Source: Amphimedon queenslandica (taxonomy: Eukaryota > Porifera > Demospongiae > Haplosclerida > Niphatidae). Taken from it: 64,000 nucleotides of DNA. Location: positions 185,391 through 249,390 of the forward strand of contig NW_003546246.1 in the NCBI RefSeq assembly GCF_000090795.2, read 5' to 3'. Under the pieces are notes generated by a model. It was not told the origin of the DNA. It did no database searches and saw nothing but the letters and a program-made list of their open reading frames with translations. A program made the translations under genes and the position numbers. Of this stretch, positions 10,636 to 23,438 are shown piece after piece (the stretch's first letter is position 1; every line of letters starts with the position of its first letter).

Positions 10636-13600
10636 TTATAGTAATAATTTTAGGCTGTCGTGTGCTACAATTTTATATTCTTTAAAATTATTTCTTATTG
10701 ATTGTTATTCTTTGTCATTTAAATACTTTTTAACATTAAGCAGTTTTTAGTGATAATTTACATGCTTGTCTCTTTCCCCTTTTATGATCTATCATTGTTG
10801 CATGGTTGGGTCACATGATTAGATTTACATGTGTATGTTTCCACAGGTATACAGTGACATGTGATTGTTAAAAACGGAACAGGTTTGCTCCTCCTGAATT
10901 GGTTAATTTTGTTGGTTTGTTACTAGCTTACTGATTCTATAGTGTTAATTGTAGCAGTAAGAGCATTTTATGAAAGTTTGGGCTTCAGCATTTGATGGAA
11001 GTGTTACTATGTGAGTTGTGTCCAAAGTAAACAGGCATGCAATTAATAGTACAGTATTGATGTGTACACTAGATTGTTAATAGTTGGTTGCATGGCTTGT
11101 GTATTTTGCTCTCTTCCATCATTACTTGAAGAGGCCCATTAAACCGTAATCTCATGATACCACGACTGAATTCACCTGAAAAAGTTTAAGTTACTTGCAT
11201 AGTTGCATGTATATGCATTTGATTCATGTGGTAATTTTGAAGAGAGGAATTTTTTATGTTTTATTATTATTATTATTGATGATATGCTTTTTGTCGCTGT
11301 AGGTTTATTTTTTGAATTATTTACTGTTAAGTATTATCAGATCTCTCATCTCATTCTTCAGTGGATTGAAAGATAGTAACTAAACTAATAATACACTAGT
11401 ACAAATACATGTAACTTCTATTACTGTGTATTTGGAACCAAACTTAAATGGACCCCATGCAAAAAACTGTTTAGCTAGGAGCTTCACCTCCCTTCCATCT
11501 CTCCTGCCCAAAAACTGGTATTAGAAGTAAAATTAAAGTAGTACCTAGAGTATGCATTCTTACTAGAGACATGTGGAACAATAGTGATAGTCTAGCTAAT
11601 GTAAAATTTTTGAAAATTAAATTTGTTTTGTTGATCTCTTTGTATAGCCAATTAGAAAATATCTATGCATGTTGATGTTATCAACTTCCAGACAATGTCA
11701 GTACACCATTACCAAATGCCCACAATGCCTATACCATGCAGCTTTGTGCACTACTAACACTTATGTTATGAAGAAAGCACGGCTATCATGATTGATTGAA
11801 ATTGTGTTACTGTAGCCATGTGATGTACATGTATTAGACTAATGTTTATATGTGTGTAAATTGATGTTATCCATAGCATTTATACTATAATGTTATGTAC
11901 ATTATTATGTATACACTGTATTCTATTTTCACTTTAGTAGCAGCTAACTGTTACAAATATTTTGTTCGTTTACAATCAGTCACCTTTTCCTTTCCTTTCT
12001 CTTTATTAAAATTCCATTACTTCTCCTTCCTTCTATTCTCACTTGTCACTCATTCTCTCTCCCTCCTCTCCCTCAGTCTCTTTATACAGAACCACCTACC
12101 ACTCCATATCACTTATACTCATCCTCTTCCACTAATTCATGCACTCAATACTGGACACTGGCAGTCTGGCAGACTGATTTGTTGACAGGGATAGTGGTTG
12201 TCATGGCTTACTCCTCCCAGCTCCTTAGTCCTTACTATACTTACAATACCTCCCCCTCCTTAGTAGCTATCTCTCTCTTATTAGTACTGTATTAGTTATA
12301 GTGCTACTGAAGACCTTAACCAAATCAAGTAATTTGTCTCTATCTCTTATTAAACTCTTCCCATCATACTGTTACTCCTCTTTTTCCTATTCTTAATTAA
12401 TTTTTCTTTTACTTATTACATGATACATTGTTTATTGTTATCATTAGGTTATGGTGTACTGTTTATACTGTTCTTATGGGATACCCAATGTATGCTCCTT
12501 TTCATCAAAGAGGGCAAGTCATGTTACTTCTCATGATGTCATTTCATTCTTTCTCTCTTGATCCTCTCTCTCTTCCTCCATCTACTTTCTATAGAAGAAT
12601 TATTCAAGGACTACATCCATTAAGTTGTGAGCCTGCTCATGCATGCAATTGCATAATCATCATCATGCATGAACATTGTTAGTCTGTCAAGATCTATTGT
12701 ATGTACATTGCTTTCCTTGCTGAGGCTCGCCCCTTCAATCTTTTACATTCGTCTAGTAATAATAATTATTATTATTTACTCTTGGTACAGGATATTTAGC
12801 CAAATTTCGATTAACATAACATTGTATGTGCATCAGAAAAAATACAAAAATGGAGATTTCTCTCATAGTGATATTTGACCTACATGTCTATGGCCAGATT
12901 TTGAGCAACTTTAAAATGTACTGAAAAGAAGCTGAGTTGCCTGTGCACCATGCCAAAATCCTGTGGGAAACCCTACACTTGTGTTACGTGTACATGTGCG
13001 TGTATTGCCTCTATTTTAAATTTTTTGTAATGAGTTATATATGTTTCTCTCTAACTCTCTGATAGAAAGAATCATTAAAATGAATTGCATTCATCTCTCT
13101 CCTTTTGCTCTAGCCCCCAGTTAATTTGTACGTTCTATCATAATTGTATAATACTCAATTGTTTTTTCTCACTACCAGATTTATGACTGCCCTAGTCTTG
13201 AGACATTATACTGGTCAGTGACAATCAAGTATCTTTCCTAAATGTTGATGGGGTTTTTAAGATGAGGTCTTTAATGATGCTTGATCTTAGCAAAAATGAC
13301 ATATCTAGGTACCACCCTAACTGGGACTGGTGCATGTAATGGCTAAAGTACAGATCTATTATTGTATAAATTAATAGAACTTTAATTTTGACAATGTGTA
13401 ATACATTTAATTGGTGCTATGTAATTTGATTATAAGCAGAGTATAACCTCCCCAATTAGCGCTGTAAAATTCTATAGTTTTTATGGTCTCTTTTCTGTAA
13501 ACACTTAAAACTACTGTAAGAGGTGATTCATTTCATAAATCAAGGCCAGCTATATTAGCATGCAAGTTTAATAGAATATATCAGAGACAGAATTGCCTAT

Positions 13601-14247
13601 AGTACATGAGTACTTAATGAAAATTCCTGTGTGCCACAGCAATAACTACTTTTGTATTAATTTTATATTTGTTAAGAAACATTTTTTATCTAAAAGTTCT
13701 TGTTGGGAGCCATGAGACAAAAATAGAAATTGGTATGAGCAGTCGTATTGGGTACTGTGATAGTAAAAACTACATTTACATGGTACTGGAGTAATAGGAA
13801 TTAGGATTATTACCCTTGCCACGCGTAGGCGTATGGGCAAGGGTATATGAGTCGATTTGTCATTATCGTATGAGTTTATAGGGAGGGCATGTGGCTATAA
13901 CTATTTTTGGAACACTAAAAGTAAATACTCAGCTAATTAAAAATGTGTCAAAGAGTAAGACCGTGCTTAAGCTTGTAGTTCTTGACAAACATGTATTAAC
14001 ATGGTCCAAATGATCTTAAAATTCTTCCCTTGAAATGACTTGCTTGTCACTCTTAAATGCAATAATTAAAAAATGCAACTATGAGTAATCAAAATTTTAC
14101 ATTATGAATAGTATAATTGGCTTGCACAAATGCAGATACAATAATTAAAAATTAACTATAGTTTGCTATCTACATGTAAATTAGTTTCATTACTGCACAC
14201 AAACCTCAAGGCTAAAATTATTACTTTAAATAAAGCAACAAAAATGT
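10636..14247. other. Long intergenic stretch, TRIM to Ig receptor
   Basis: AT-rich sequence with pyrimidine-rich tracts (11960-12130, 12540-12590) and scattered ACATGTA motifs. The open frames here are short and low-complexity, and I see no domain in them. A short inverted repeat lies at 13811-13845 (separate entry). The convergent 3' ends of the TRIM gene (plus) and the receptor gene (minus) define the interval. Confidence 0.5.
13811..13845. repeat. Short hairpin TACCCTTGCC/GGCAAGGGTA
   Basis: A perfect 10-bp inverted repeat (TACCCTTGCC and GGCAAGGGTA) encloses ACGCGTAGGCGTATG. It is the most GC-rich spot in the surrounding AT-rich kilobase. It may be the end of a dispersed element. No partner end was found. 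Confidence 0.35.
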
Positions 14248-17200
14248 TTAAAGCATGTTTTCATACTCTTCATTCTCTCTCCTTTCATTCTCTCCTTGAT
14301 TGAGGCTAGGATCTAAAAAGACAATAAAGACATACCATGTGAAGGAAGTGCTTTATGGTGTACATAAAATTAAATTAGAATATATAAGTATATACCTGGA
14401 CCAGTAATAGGACTAGTATCATATACAGGACTGCAACTGGCTATTGGTATCACATCAACACTATCTCCTACAACTGGAGTTTCCTCTTCCTCTTGTAGCA
14501 CAGCTTCATCGTTTGTTGGTTCATATAAATATTCATTGATCCTTTCGACATTGTTTCTATTGAAAATTATGATAAAACCAATACAAATGTTTAAGATTAT
14601 TATTCTTACTGTGCTACAGATGCATGAGTAATAGCCATTAAGCTATATCCTTCATTAGTTCTGCTATTATAACAATGCCACAAATATAAAAAATATGTAT
14701 AGCTTAACACAACAAATTTTAATTACCTTATCTTACACTTTTTGAACTTTTTCCTGTGCAATGCTACTATAATAATACACACAACTACCAGCAACAAAAT
14801 TATGATTAACATTGATACCACCATTACTATTGTTAAAACAGCATCACCCTGATCAGTACTACCTCCATCAGTAGGTGACACTGTAGCAAAAAGACCAATA
14901 ATGGAATTTATTTAAAAAAGTATCACAGCTAGACTACCTGAATAAAATGTATCTTACTTGTTAGAGAAATGTAAAATGCAGGCCCTTCTATTAGTCCCAC
15001 ATGAGTCAATAGTAATACACTAATACTCACAGTATAAGCTAACTGTGGTTTGGTATCAGTTATATTAACTGATGTGGTATCATAAGCTGCTGATGTAGTT
15101 CTTGTATTAGTTTGTCTTGATGCACTGCTACTGCTACCATCATGAGGAGTTAATCTGATACTGTATACAAAGAATCCTTTAGCTTCTTCTAATGTCACTG
15201 GATCCCATGATAACACTATTGTATCTCCTATTCTCATTGCTTGTACATTAGATGGTGATACTGTAACACTACCTGCACATAAAATGACAATAAATATAAA
15301 TTAATTTATGAAAATATTGTACTGTCGGCTTTAGTAAATGCAATAGCAGTTGCTGAGTTTTTTACACCAACTTGATTGACTGCTACAACTGAAATATAAT
15401 AAGGTACTCTTGCCTCTATAAAATAAAAGTGATTATAATAATAATTGAAAAATCTATACTAACTTAATCCTCCATATATTAGTGTGTATAATGCTTTCCC
15501 ATGGGCAAATGCAACATTATTAGAACTAGTAATTGCATCAGTAGCTATTCTAACAATAAATCCAGTAATATCTCCATTAGGATGAGATGGTGGACTCCAT
15601 GTTACATTGATAGTAGTTTCATTTAGAACTGGTACAGTATAAGCTATTGTCAAACCATTAATGGCAACTGGAGTCACTATTAGATGAGGTGAACTAGGAA
15701 CTGTGCATTGTATTTTAATAATTGTACCATAAACAACATACTTACGGTCTGGTAGTGTTCTTCCTTCAGTAATAGCCACTGGTCCAGCTCCATTGATTGT
15801 GCTAGCACTGACACTAGCAGTGTAATTCTGATATGGACTGAAGCCATCAACAATTTTGTGTGTTTTTCTTTCATCAGAATTTAATTCAATAATGAAAGTA
15901 ACCAATTTAGATTCATCCAAGTTAGTTACTGTTAAATTATAACTAATAATAACTCTGTTAGTACTGGTTGGTTTCATCCATGAAAATAAGACAGATTTTT
16001 GATCAGGAATGGAAGTAAAATTTTTAGGAGAGTCATATGACACTGCAACAAAATAATTCATAATTTTAAAGGAATATTATTATACACTTACAATTTCGAG
16101 CTGTTTGAAAAGTACACTGGGTAGAGGGTCCTTGTCCTATTACATTAATAAATGATAGATCACAAGTGTAGGCAGTAAAAGGCATAACATCAGTAATAGT
16201 GAAAGATGTGCTCATTGAAGTTTGTGTTGCATTTAATTTATTAACTGATACACCATTATTATTTATGCAGGTTAAATTATAACCAACTGGTGCTCCATTT
16301 TGATCTCTTAGTGCTGGTGCAATCCAGGTAAGTGTGACATTACTGGGTAAGAATGTTATATTAGCACAATCCATTGGAGAAGCAGCTGGTACTGTATAAT
16401 CAGAAAATAAACAAACAAAATTAATAATGATTATAAGTATCAATTTCTACTTACATGTTGGAAGTGTTCTAAAGCTCATCTCTGCAGTACTAGTAGTACC
16501 AAGACAATTGATAGAATCAACTGTATATGCATAAGTGTTATCTTCCTCAAGGCCAGTCAACATGATCATAAATTCTGTATTAATTGCACTAATGTTACTG
16601 GAACTCTTTTTTATGATGGAAGTTGCTTCAGTTGTTTGTAAAATTGCTCCAGTATACTTAACACTGTAGGTTTCAGGTGTATAGGCAATGTTAGGTATTA
16701 TAAATGATAGAGCAGCAGTAGTTGCTCCTGGAGTAGCTGTTACATTAGTAGCAGGAACAGGTAAGCTCTGAGCTGTATTTTTTAAAAAAGATACATTGTA
16801 TGCAGCTAATCTTTCACTTACATCTTATAGTCACAGTACTTTCCTCATTAGTAGTGATATTAGTTGAATCAGGTATAGCAATACTAGCAGTACATCTATA
16901 AGTACCAGAATCAGAAGATCTACTGTTGGAGAAACTCAATGCATTAGTAACAGTTGTAGTCGTAGTATTCTCTACCATATGTGTAGTAGTCACAGCACCA
17001 GTTACTATTGTACCATTATGTGTCCATGCTACTACTAGGTTTGGTATTACTATGGTTGGTTTAGTGGCTGTACAAGTAAGAGTGAAGTTATCATATGGGT
17101 TTGAGTCAAGACATGATGTTTCTAGACCAAGAAATGAGTCAGGAGAAGCAGATAACCCTCCAATTGTTAAATCTACCAAAGAAGAAAATTAAAATCAACC

Positions 17201-20200
17201 TTACTTATTGATAGATATCAAATATATGCATACATGTAAATTAATATAGTTATGGTTTCTCAGTGAGCATTAGTATAATGCATAATGTAGGACCTTCACC
17301 CCTTAATGTCCGCCTTCAGCTTTGATTCGGGCAAACATTTTGGGGCTTAAACCTTACATTACTGATACACTTTGGAACCATGGTTTACATGTATGGTATG
17401 TAATTATACAGTACATAAATACAAAATATATATATACTTACCAGTAACAGTGAAGCTACTATTCACATAAATAGTATCAGAAGTCATAACATATTGGTAT
17501 TCATAAGCTATAGCTGGTACTATAGTAACAATACAAGTATATGTTCCTGAGTCCTCAGTACTGCTCAATGTAGTAAAATTAACAGTTGATTTATACTCAT
17601 TGAAACCTGATCTCATTTTAATGGAGCTGATATTAACACGATCAGTGTCAGCAAGCATCATTGAATCAGGGTGACCATTGTTTCCCATATCACTGTTATT
17701 CATAATTTGTTGATCAGTCATGTTCCAGGTTAAATTAACAGTGAATGGTGTATCAACATTAGGATCAACACTGATATCACATGTTAATATCAGGTTACTG
17801 CCAGCTAAGAAATTACTAATTCTTGATTGGCTTATGTTAGCAAATGGAATAGGAACTAAAATTATAAAAATAATAATAAGTGGGCATGGCATGCATTGAA
17901 TGTAGAATTACTTTGTAACACTATGCTTGAAAATTCATTACTCCTTGTTACTACAGATATTTGAATAACATTAATGGAAGCCTCACAAGTATATAGACCA
18001 GCATCAGAAGTATTAAGAGAACGAAATATCAAATTAAGAGAACTTTTTACTTTAGATACATTCTTCAAAACTGGGGGTATGCTAATAACATTATTAGCTG
18101 ATTTTTTAGTCCATAACATTATTGGTGAGACTATGAGTCTATCAACAACTGTGACTGTACAATTTAACATGTATTCTTCACCAAGTTTAGCCATACCCAT
18201 AGTCACTATCTCTACTGCTGGCCTTGGAGTAGCTGTATGAGGTAGAAAAGAATTGAAAGAGAAAGAAAAAAATAGAAAATGATCTGGTATGAAAAAAGAC
18301 TGGACTTTATAAAAAAAAGTACTGGTAACAGGCATGCAAGTATAGAAATCATTACAAAAGATTATAATAACTGCATGCCTATGATATGATGACTAATCAT
18401 AAGTATATACTTACCAATAACTGTAATGGTAATATTAGCATTGGACGATGGATTCTTGATATATATGTAACTATTAGGAGCAGTCACTTCAACATTACAA
18501 GTATACATTCCACTATCATCAGCATTATCCAATGGATAGAACATTAATGTTGCACTAAAATGTAATGCACTGATCACATTGAGACTCTCAGTAATAGTAG
18601 CATCAGATGAACCCATAGGAACATTAGTGTCATCACGTGTCCATTGATTAGTGACAGTCACTGGTATAGTGACTAATGGATCTAACAGTATGTCACATTT
18701 AATGAAGAATGATGTCCCTGCATATAATCTATCATCATGTTCCTTTGACATAGTAACAACCACTGGTGGGACTGTAAGGAGGTAAAAATATTTAGCAAGC
18801 ATAATATAGTGCAGTACTATACAGTAACTTACAGTCAAGAATCAAATTAAAGACATCACTAGCCTCTTGATAATCATAAGTAGCAGTGTTTGGATCATTG
18901 GTATTATTAAAACCAGTTACATTAAACTCAGCCATACATGCATACATTCCAGCGTCTTCAAACCTCACTGGATCCAATATTAGAGTATAGTTAGTTATTG
19001 AACCAGTGTCATCTGTTGTGATAGTGTATTGCATATTCAAATTAGGGAGCACTTCTGTATCATTCATTTTCATGAAAGTAATCAATGGTGTTACTACTAA
19101 TCTCTCAACTGTTTCTATGGTACATGTTATAGTTAGACTCTGACCAACTTCAATTGAACCAACTGATGAAAAATTTACTGTCATTAAAGGAAGACCTGAT
19201 AAAGAAAAAAGACAGGGTATAAGTAGGAAGATGATTTGTATGTGTGACAGAGAGGAGACAAGAGTAGACAAGGGAAGAGCAGTACTGTAGTACAAAATAA
19301 ATCTCACTTTCAAGAGTAACAGCAAGAGTGGCATTAGTGGGCTGACTTGATGCTATTAATGAGTTACCAGAATCAATGATCATTTGACAAGTATATGTTC
19401 CTTCATCATTATTACGACCAGTATCAATAGGTTGAAACAATAGCATGCTTACAAAATAATTATTGTCACCAGTTGGAGGTATTACTTGACGTCTTGCATC
19501 ATTAGTTGGTATCACATTACCTCTAGGATCAGTCCATACGACACTAGCAGTTACTGGTGTATTAACTATTGTAGTGTTTACTCTAGCTGTACAGGTTAGT
19601 GAATAACCCGTACTCTCATATATTGGACCAGTTGGAGGATCAGCAACTATTGATACACTGGGAGAAGATACTATAAAAAGAAAAATTATATATTATTTCA
19701 AATAATAATGATAACAAACTTTGAACAGATATATCTTTGTCAGTACGATCTACACTACCAAATACTAGAATTGTTGCTTGACAGTAATATCGTCTAGCAT
19801 CTGTTGTCTTCACTGGATCAAGCATAAGTACACTGGTGAATATATTTCCATTTCTAACAACAGGTACTAGTGTAGCATCATTGTTTTCACTAGTCACATC
19901 TTGAGATGCTTCTAAATCACAAGTCCATCTAACACTAGTAAGGCTCTTAACAAAATTAGGAGGTACAACTATAACACAAGATAGATTAAATAAATCACCA
20001 GCAACAGGAACAGAAGGAATACAGATACTTATATCAACATGATTGATATCAAACCCTATTAGAATACAAATGAAAATAATAATACATATTAATTTATTTA
20101 CTTGCTACAGTAAATGTAACTGCACTGCTATTATCATTCCCTGCTATTATAAAAGGAGTATTAGGAGTCACACTAACCGAACAATTGTAACTAGCACCAT

Positions 20201-21049
20201 TATCACGCTCATCTCTTAAACTATTAATATGTAACACACCAATGTACTGATTATTAGTCATAACAGGAGGACTGATAGTAAAATCACTTCCATTGGTCAG
20301 TACAGTGTTATCTCTCCTCCAACTCATAGTAATACTAACACTAGTATCAATATACTGACTGATGTCAGCTATACATATAATATCAAGAAACTGTCCTTCT
20401 GCTAGTTTTCCATCTACTAAATGTCTAGTAGCATTATACTCAACAACAACTGAAGGAGTTGGTACTACAAAACAATACATACATAAAACATTAATTCAAC
20501 TATTTCAACATACATGTTAGTATCACTTTGGTAGACTCAATACCATTAAACTCATAGTCTATATCAGGTTGAGTGATATTAACAATGCATTGATAGTCTC
20601 CAGCATCAGACACCCTTAATGAATCAATTGTAATCATTGCTGTAGTATCACCAGTTCCAGTAGCACTGGCCACGAGTCTTTCATTCTTCTTTATACTGAT
20701 ATTCACATTAATATTGTATAGTCCATCTAGCACATCAACTGTACAGTTAAATGTTAAACTCTCTCCGAGTGATCTACCAGTAGCAGTTGTAAATGTGATA
20801 TTAGGAACAGGATAAGCTAATTAAAATCAATAAAAGGTACTACTTAAGTAGTTCAGTTTAATCAGAAGGGACAGTGCAGTGGAGGAGCTTAAATTGTTTT
20901 TAAATACTAGATACTGAGCTCCAGACCTTGGCACTGAAAATGTTAAGTGAGGAAGACTGACCTGTAGCTGAATGAAGGGGAAGAAAACCAGATTGTTGGC
21001 CTGATAATACTGCCACATGTTGTGCCAAAAGAAATAGCCAGAACATCAT
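14248..21049 (-). CDS. Single-pass receptor: 9 Ig, 5 FN3, tyrosine-motif tail
   Basis: I could join 20 exons in phase: 21049-20962, 20816-20514, 20464-20102, 20055-19720, 19670-19308, 19195-18833, 18771-18415, 18232-17912, 17855-17442, 17172-16822, 16772-16455, 16391-16092, 16042-15746, 15700-15464, 15415-15323, 15272-14958, 14880-14727, 14663-14610, 14556-14396, 14312-14248. They sum to 5253 nt, 1750 residues. Exon 1 is a signal peptide (MMFWLFLLAQHVAVLSG). Exons 2-10 each encode one Ig-like domain, with the DAGxYxC motif before the second Cys (DAGDYQC, DAGMYAC, DSGTYTC). Exons 11-16 encode five FN3 domains, one split over exons 14-15. Every intron from 1 to 16 is phase 1. Exon 17 holds a membrane helix (about 1620-1647) and a basic stop-transfer HRKKFKK. 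The tail has Y1664 (YSLM), Y1685/Y1687, Y1721 (VYDTSP) and Y1746 (YENM), which suit SH2 docking. No kinase or phosphatase. Adhesion or recognition receptor is inferred. Confidence 0.88.
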
Positions 21050-21799
21050 TTTTTTACCAGCCACACCCCTTCATAAACTCTACATCTAGATCTATCTATA
21101 GCGAGATCTATCTATAGCGAGATCTATAGTCTACTAGATTTTAATTCATTTCTCTCCCTCTTCTGTTTCTTTCCCCGACTCTTTCCAGGAGCCTGTCGAG
21201 AGCAATTATGTGTGTCAGTGGAGAGGAAGAGCTCCTTCATGAACCGGAGATATATCTATGTATGCACATGTGTGTATCTAGATCTAGTGGGAAAAATTTG
21301 CAGTGTTTGATGATTTTATGACTGGTGGTTTTAAATTGCTCAATTTGTTGCTTGCTCAAAATTCAGTAAGCAAAAGGGCAGGTTTATTTTGGCAATTTTA
21401 TCAGATTAATCTACCAATTGCCAAAATAAAACTCTCGGCCAATTTCCCCCCATAGATCTATGTACAGAGGAAAATGCATCGAATTATCTTCATGTGCATT
21501 ACTTAATGCTTTATGACTGGATGTGCCGGTGAATGTATGCACACAGTGAATGCAGAGCCTTGGGGCACAAGCATGAATGTAATGAAAGAGAATAATGCAA
21601 TTGTTTACAAGAATATAGATTTATATAGTTTTAGAACATGTGATCTACTCGAAGTGGCCTTGTGCCAATATTGGGAAATTTTGGTGAAGCTTATTTTTGG
21701 AAAGACTGCTTTAAAATTATATGCAAAAATGTTTCACACCTTATATTTGACAAAAAGTCTATCAAAGAGTCCAATATTTTGTCAGTAACCCTCAAAATA

Positions 21800-21990
21800 A
21801 TTGAATTCAATTATACTGTCTCTTTCAGAGGTTCCCTGTCATGGACCGGTGATGTAGTGGGTCAATATTACAGTGGGACCCACCCCACATCTACCTGGAG
21901 ACTATTAGACCCCACCCAGGAGGTCTGTGTGATTCACTGATCACCAAATTATCAGCAACTGGTGTCAGGAGAAAATGATTATAGTGAGTT
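21800..21990 (+). repeat. Duplicated module A, copy 1
   Basis: Begins with a pyrimidine tract ending in CAG, then AGGTTCCCTGTCATGGAC, and continues through CCAGGAGGTCTGTGTGATTCA to a TAGTGAGTTTA tail. Copy 2 at 26318-26512 matches almost throughout, including the pyrimidine tract. It looks like an exon with its acceptor, but the copies do not keep the same open frame, so coding is not supported. Confidence 0.6.
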
Positions 21991-22019
21991 TACAATTTCT
22001 TTTTTTAATTTTATAATCG

Positions 22020-22330
22020 CCCCCCATGCAATTTTTATTACATTTCCTGATACATATTATGTCTTTATGCTATGTACATGTAGAAAGTTTGACCTGTTTA
22101 TGATAAATAAATTTAGAGTTATAAGCATTTTTATGAGTCAATTTTTGAAAAAAAAAGCAAAAAATGAACCATATTTTTTTCCAAAAAATGGCTTTGAACT
22201 TTACCTTAATTTTTATTACATTTATTGATACATATTGATGTCTTTTTGCTGTATAGAAAGTTTGAGCTGTTTCCAATAAATAATTTTCTAGTTATGAGCA
22301 CCTATAATGGTTTTTTTGACTATACCCTCA
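22020..22330. repeat. ~170-bp diverged tandem repeat, cluster 1
   Basis: Two units share the core TTTTTATTACATTT, GATACATATT, ATGTCTTT, TAGAAAGTTTGA, CTGTTT and GTTATGAGCA. The same unit recurs at 26520-26940 and, more weakly, at 59430-60610. The units are non-coding and probably belong to a dispersed repeat family of this genome. Confidence 0.55.
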
Positions 22331-22473
22331 AAGTTAGACCATTTATTTTCATGAAAGGTTCATTTTGTGCTTTGTTCAACCTCAATTTTCTTCTCTCTCT
22401 TTCCATGCAGTTATAAAATGATGTGTTCTTGATGATGATTGTAATACCATCATGTCCGTCTCATGGTCTGTGA

Positions 22474-23039
22474 CATAGGGGTAGGAACAAACTAAAAGTT
22501 GGGGGGCTAAGGTATTATTTATTGGCAATCATAGGAGCATGATTTAACAATTGATCATTGTGCTGAAATTAATATTGTCCAAAATACTGGCGTCTATGCT
22601 CATTAAATGTAACAAATTCCTTTGCAATGTCCTTAATGTATAAATTGTCCATAAATTCTTTATGTGTATGCAAAATAACTACATAATTAAGACGCTCTTG
22701 TGACATTGTGGAGCGCAAGTAGTTTTTTAATCTCCTTAACGTCGAAAATCTACGCTCAGCTGAAGCTAATGTTAACAGAGTTGTTAAATAAAAAAGTAGA
22801 AGCTTGTGTATTTCTGAAAAAACTAGTGTGTGTTCTTAGAAGTTAGCTAGTGCATTAATTGTTTTATGAAACGAATCATCACACAATATACACACATATA
22901 AGGATTACCTAAACTAAAGTCTATAGTGTTGATAATAGTAATACATGTATATCACTTAAAGTTGGAGGGGCTAAGCCCTCCTTCAATGAAAGTTGGGGGG
23001 CTTAAGCCCCTCCTGCCCCCCCCTGTTCCTACCCCTATG
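22474..23039 (-). mobile_element. Short hAT transposon remnant
   Basis: Terminal repeats CATAGGGGTAGGAAC / GTTCCTACCCCTATG are flanked by the identical 8-bp sequence GTCTGTGA (22466-22473, 23040-23047), which is diagnostic for hAT. Inside, on the minus strand, 22779-22569 encodes the C-terminal dimerisation motif of hAT transposases: LASAERRFSTLRRLKNYLRS, then MSQERLN and HKEFMDNLYIKDIAKEF, ending at a stop. The rest of the transposase is missing, so the element is an internally deleted derivative of a zinc-finger/hAT (ZMYM-like) transposon and must rely on a full copy elsewhere. At 566 bp it is non-autonomous. Confidence 0.85.
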
Positions 23040-23128
23040 GTCTGTGAAATGGATACATGTACACATAGGCGGCGGAACATAATTAATTTTGGGGGGGCTG
23101 AACACCAATAATTTTATTAAAATGGGTG
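22950..23128. repeat. Sequence duplicated across the gap, left copy
   Basis: From ATCACTTAAAGTTGGAGGGG through the hAT right end, its target duplicate and on to TTATTAAAATGGGTG. The right copy is at 24217-24395. The copies differ by a few indels in G or C runs. Because flanking unique sequence is copied along with the transposon end, this is a segmental or assembly duplication and not two insertions. Confidence 0.7.
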
Positions 23129-23140
23129 CCCTAGTAAAAA

Positions 23141-23438
23141 ATCCCAGCAAGATCTTGCATGATTTCTCTTCAAGATCATGCATGAATCTTAGGTTTTTTT
23201 TTGCAAGATCTTCTGGGTATTTGGAACAAAGATAATGCGTGATCTTGTATGATCATGATGCTAAGAATTAATTGTGATCCAACATGATCCCGGAAACAAT
23301 TTTTTATAAGATCTTAGCAAGATCTTACGGGGATTTGGAACAAAGATAATGCGTGATCTTGTATGATCATGATGCTAAGAATTAACTGTGATCCAACATG
23401 ATCTTGGAAACAATTTTTTATAAGATCTTAGCAAGATC
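23141..23438. repeat. 114-bp GATC-rich satellite entering the gap
   Basis: Two nearly identical units start at 23221 and 23335 (both TTTGGAACAAAGATAATGCG...), giving a 114-bp period. A more diverged partial unit precedes them. Units are dense in GATC, AGATCTT and ATGATCATGATGC, many of them palindromic. The array runs straight into the run of N, so its true length is unknown. Confidence 0.75.

Larger units (their letters stand above)
21050..22473. other. Intergenic, upstream of Ig receptor
   Basis: Presumed promoter of the minus-strand receptor lies just right of 21049. A short tandem GATCTATCTATAGCGA repeat is at 21088-21125. A conserved module at 21800-21990 and diverged ~170-bp repeat units at 22020-22325 have relatives at 26320-26940 (separate entries). 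No supported gene. Confidence 0.5.

Noticed and set aside
11895-12878. Three short plus-strand frames in pyrimidine-rich DNA
   Set aside because: Low-complexity Ser/Leu/Phe composition from CT-rich tracts; no domain, no splice context.
16926-18240. Plus-strand frames opposite Ig exons
   Set aside because: Antisense shadows of the Ig/FN3 receptor exons, which have domain motifs and matching intron phases.
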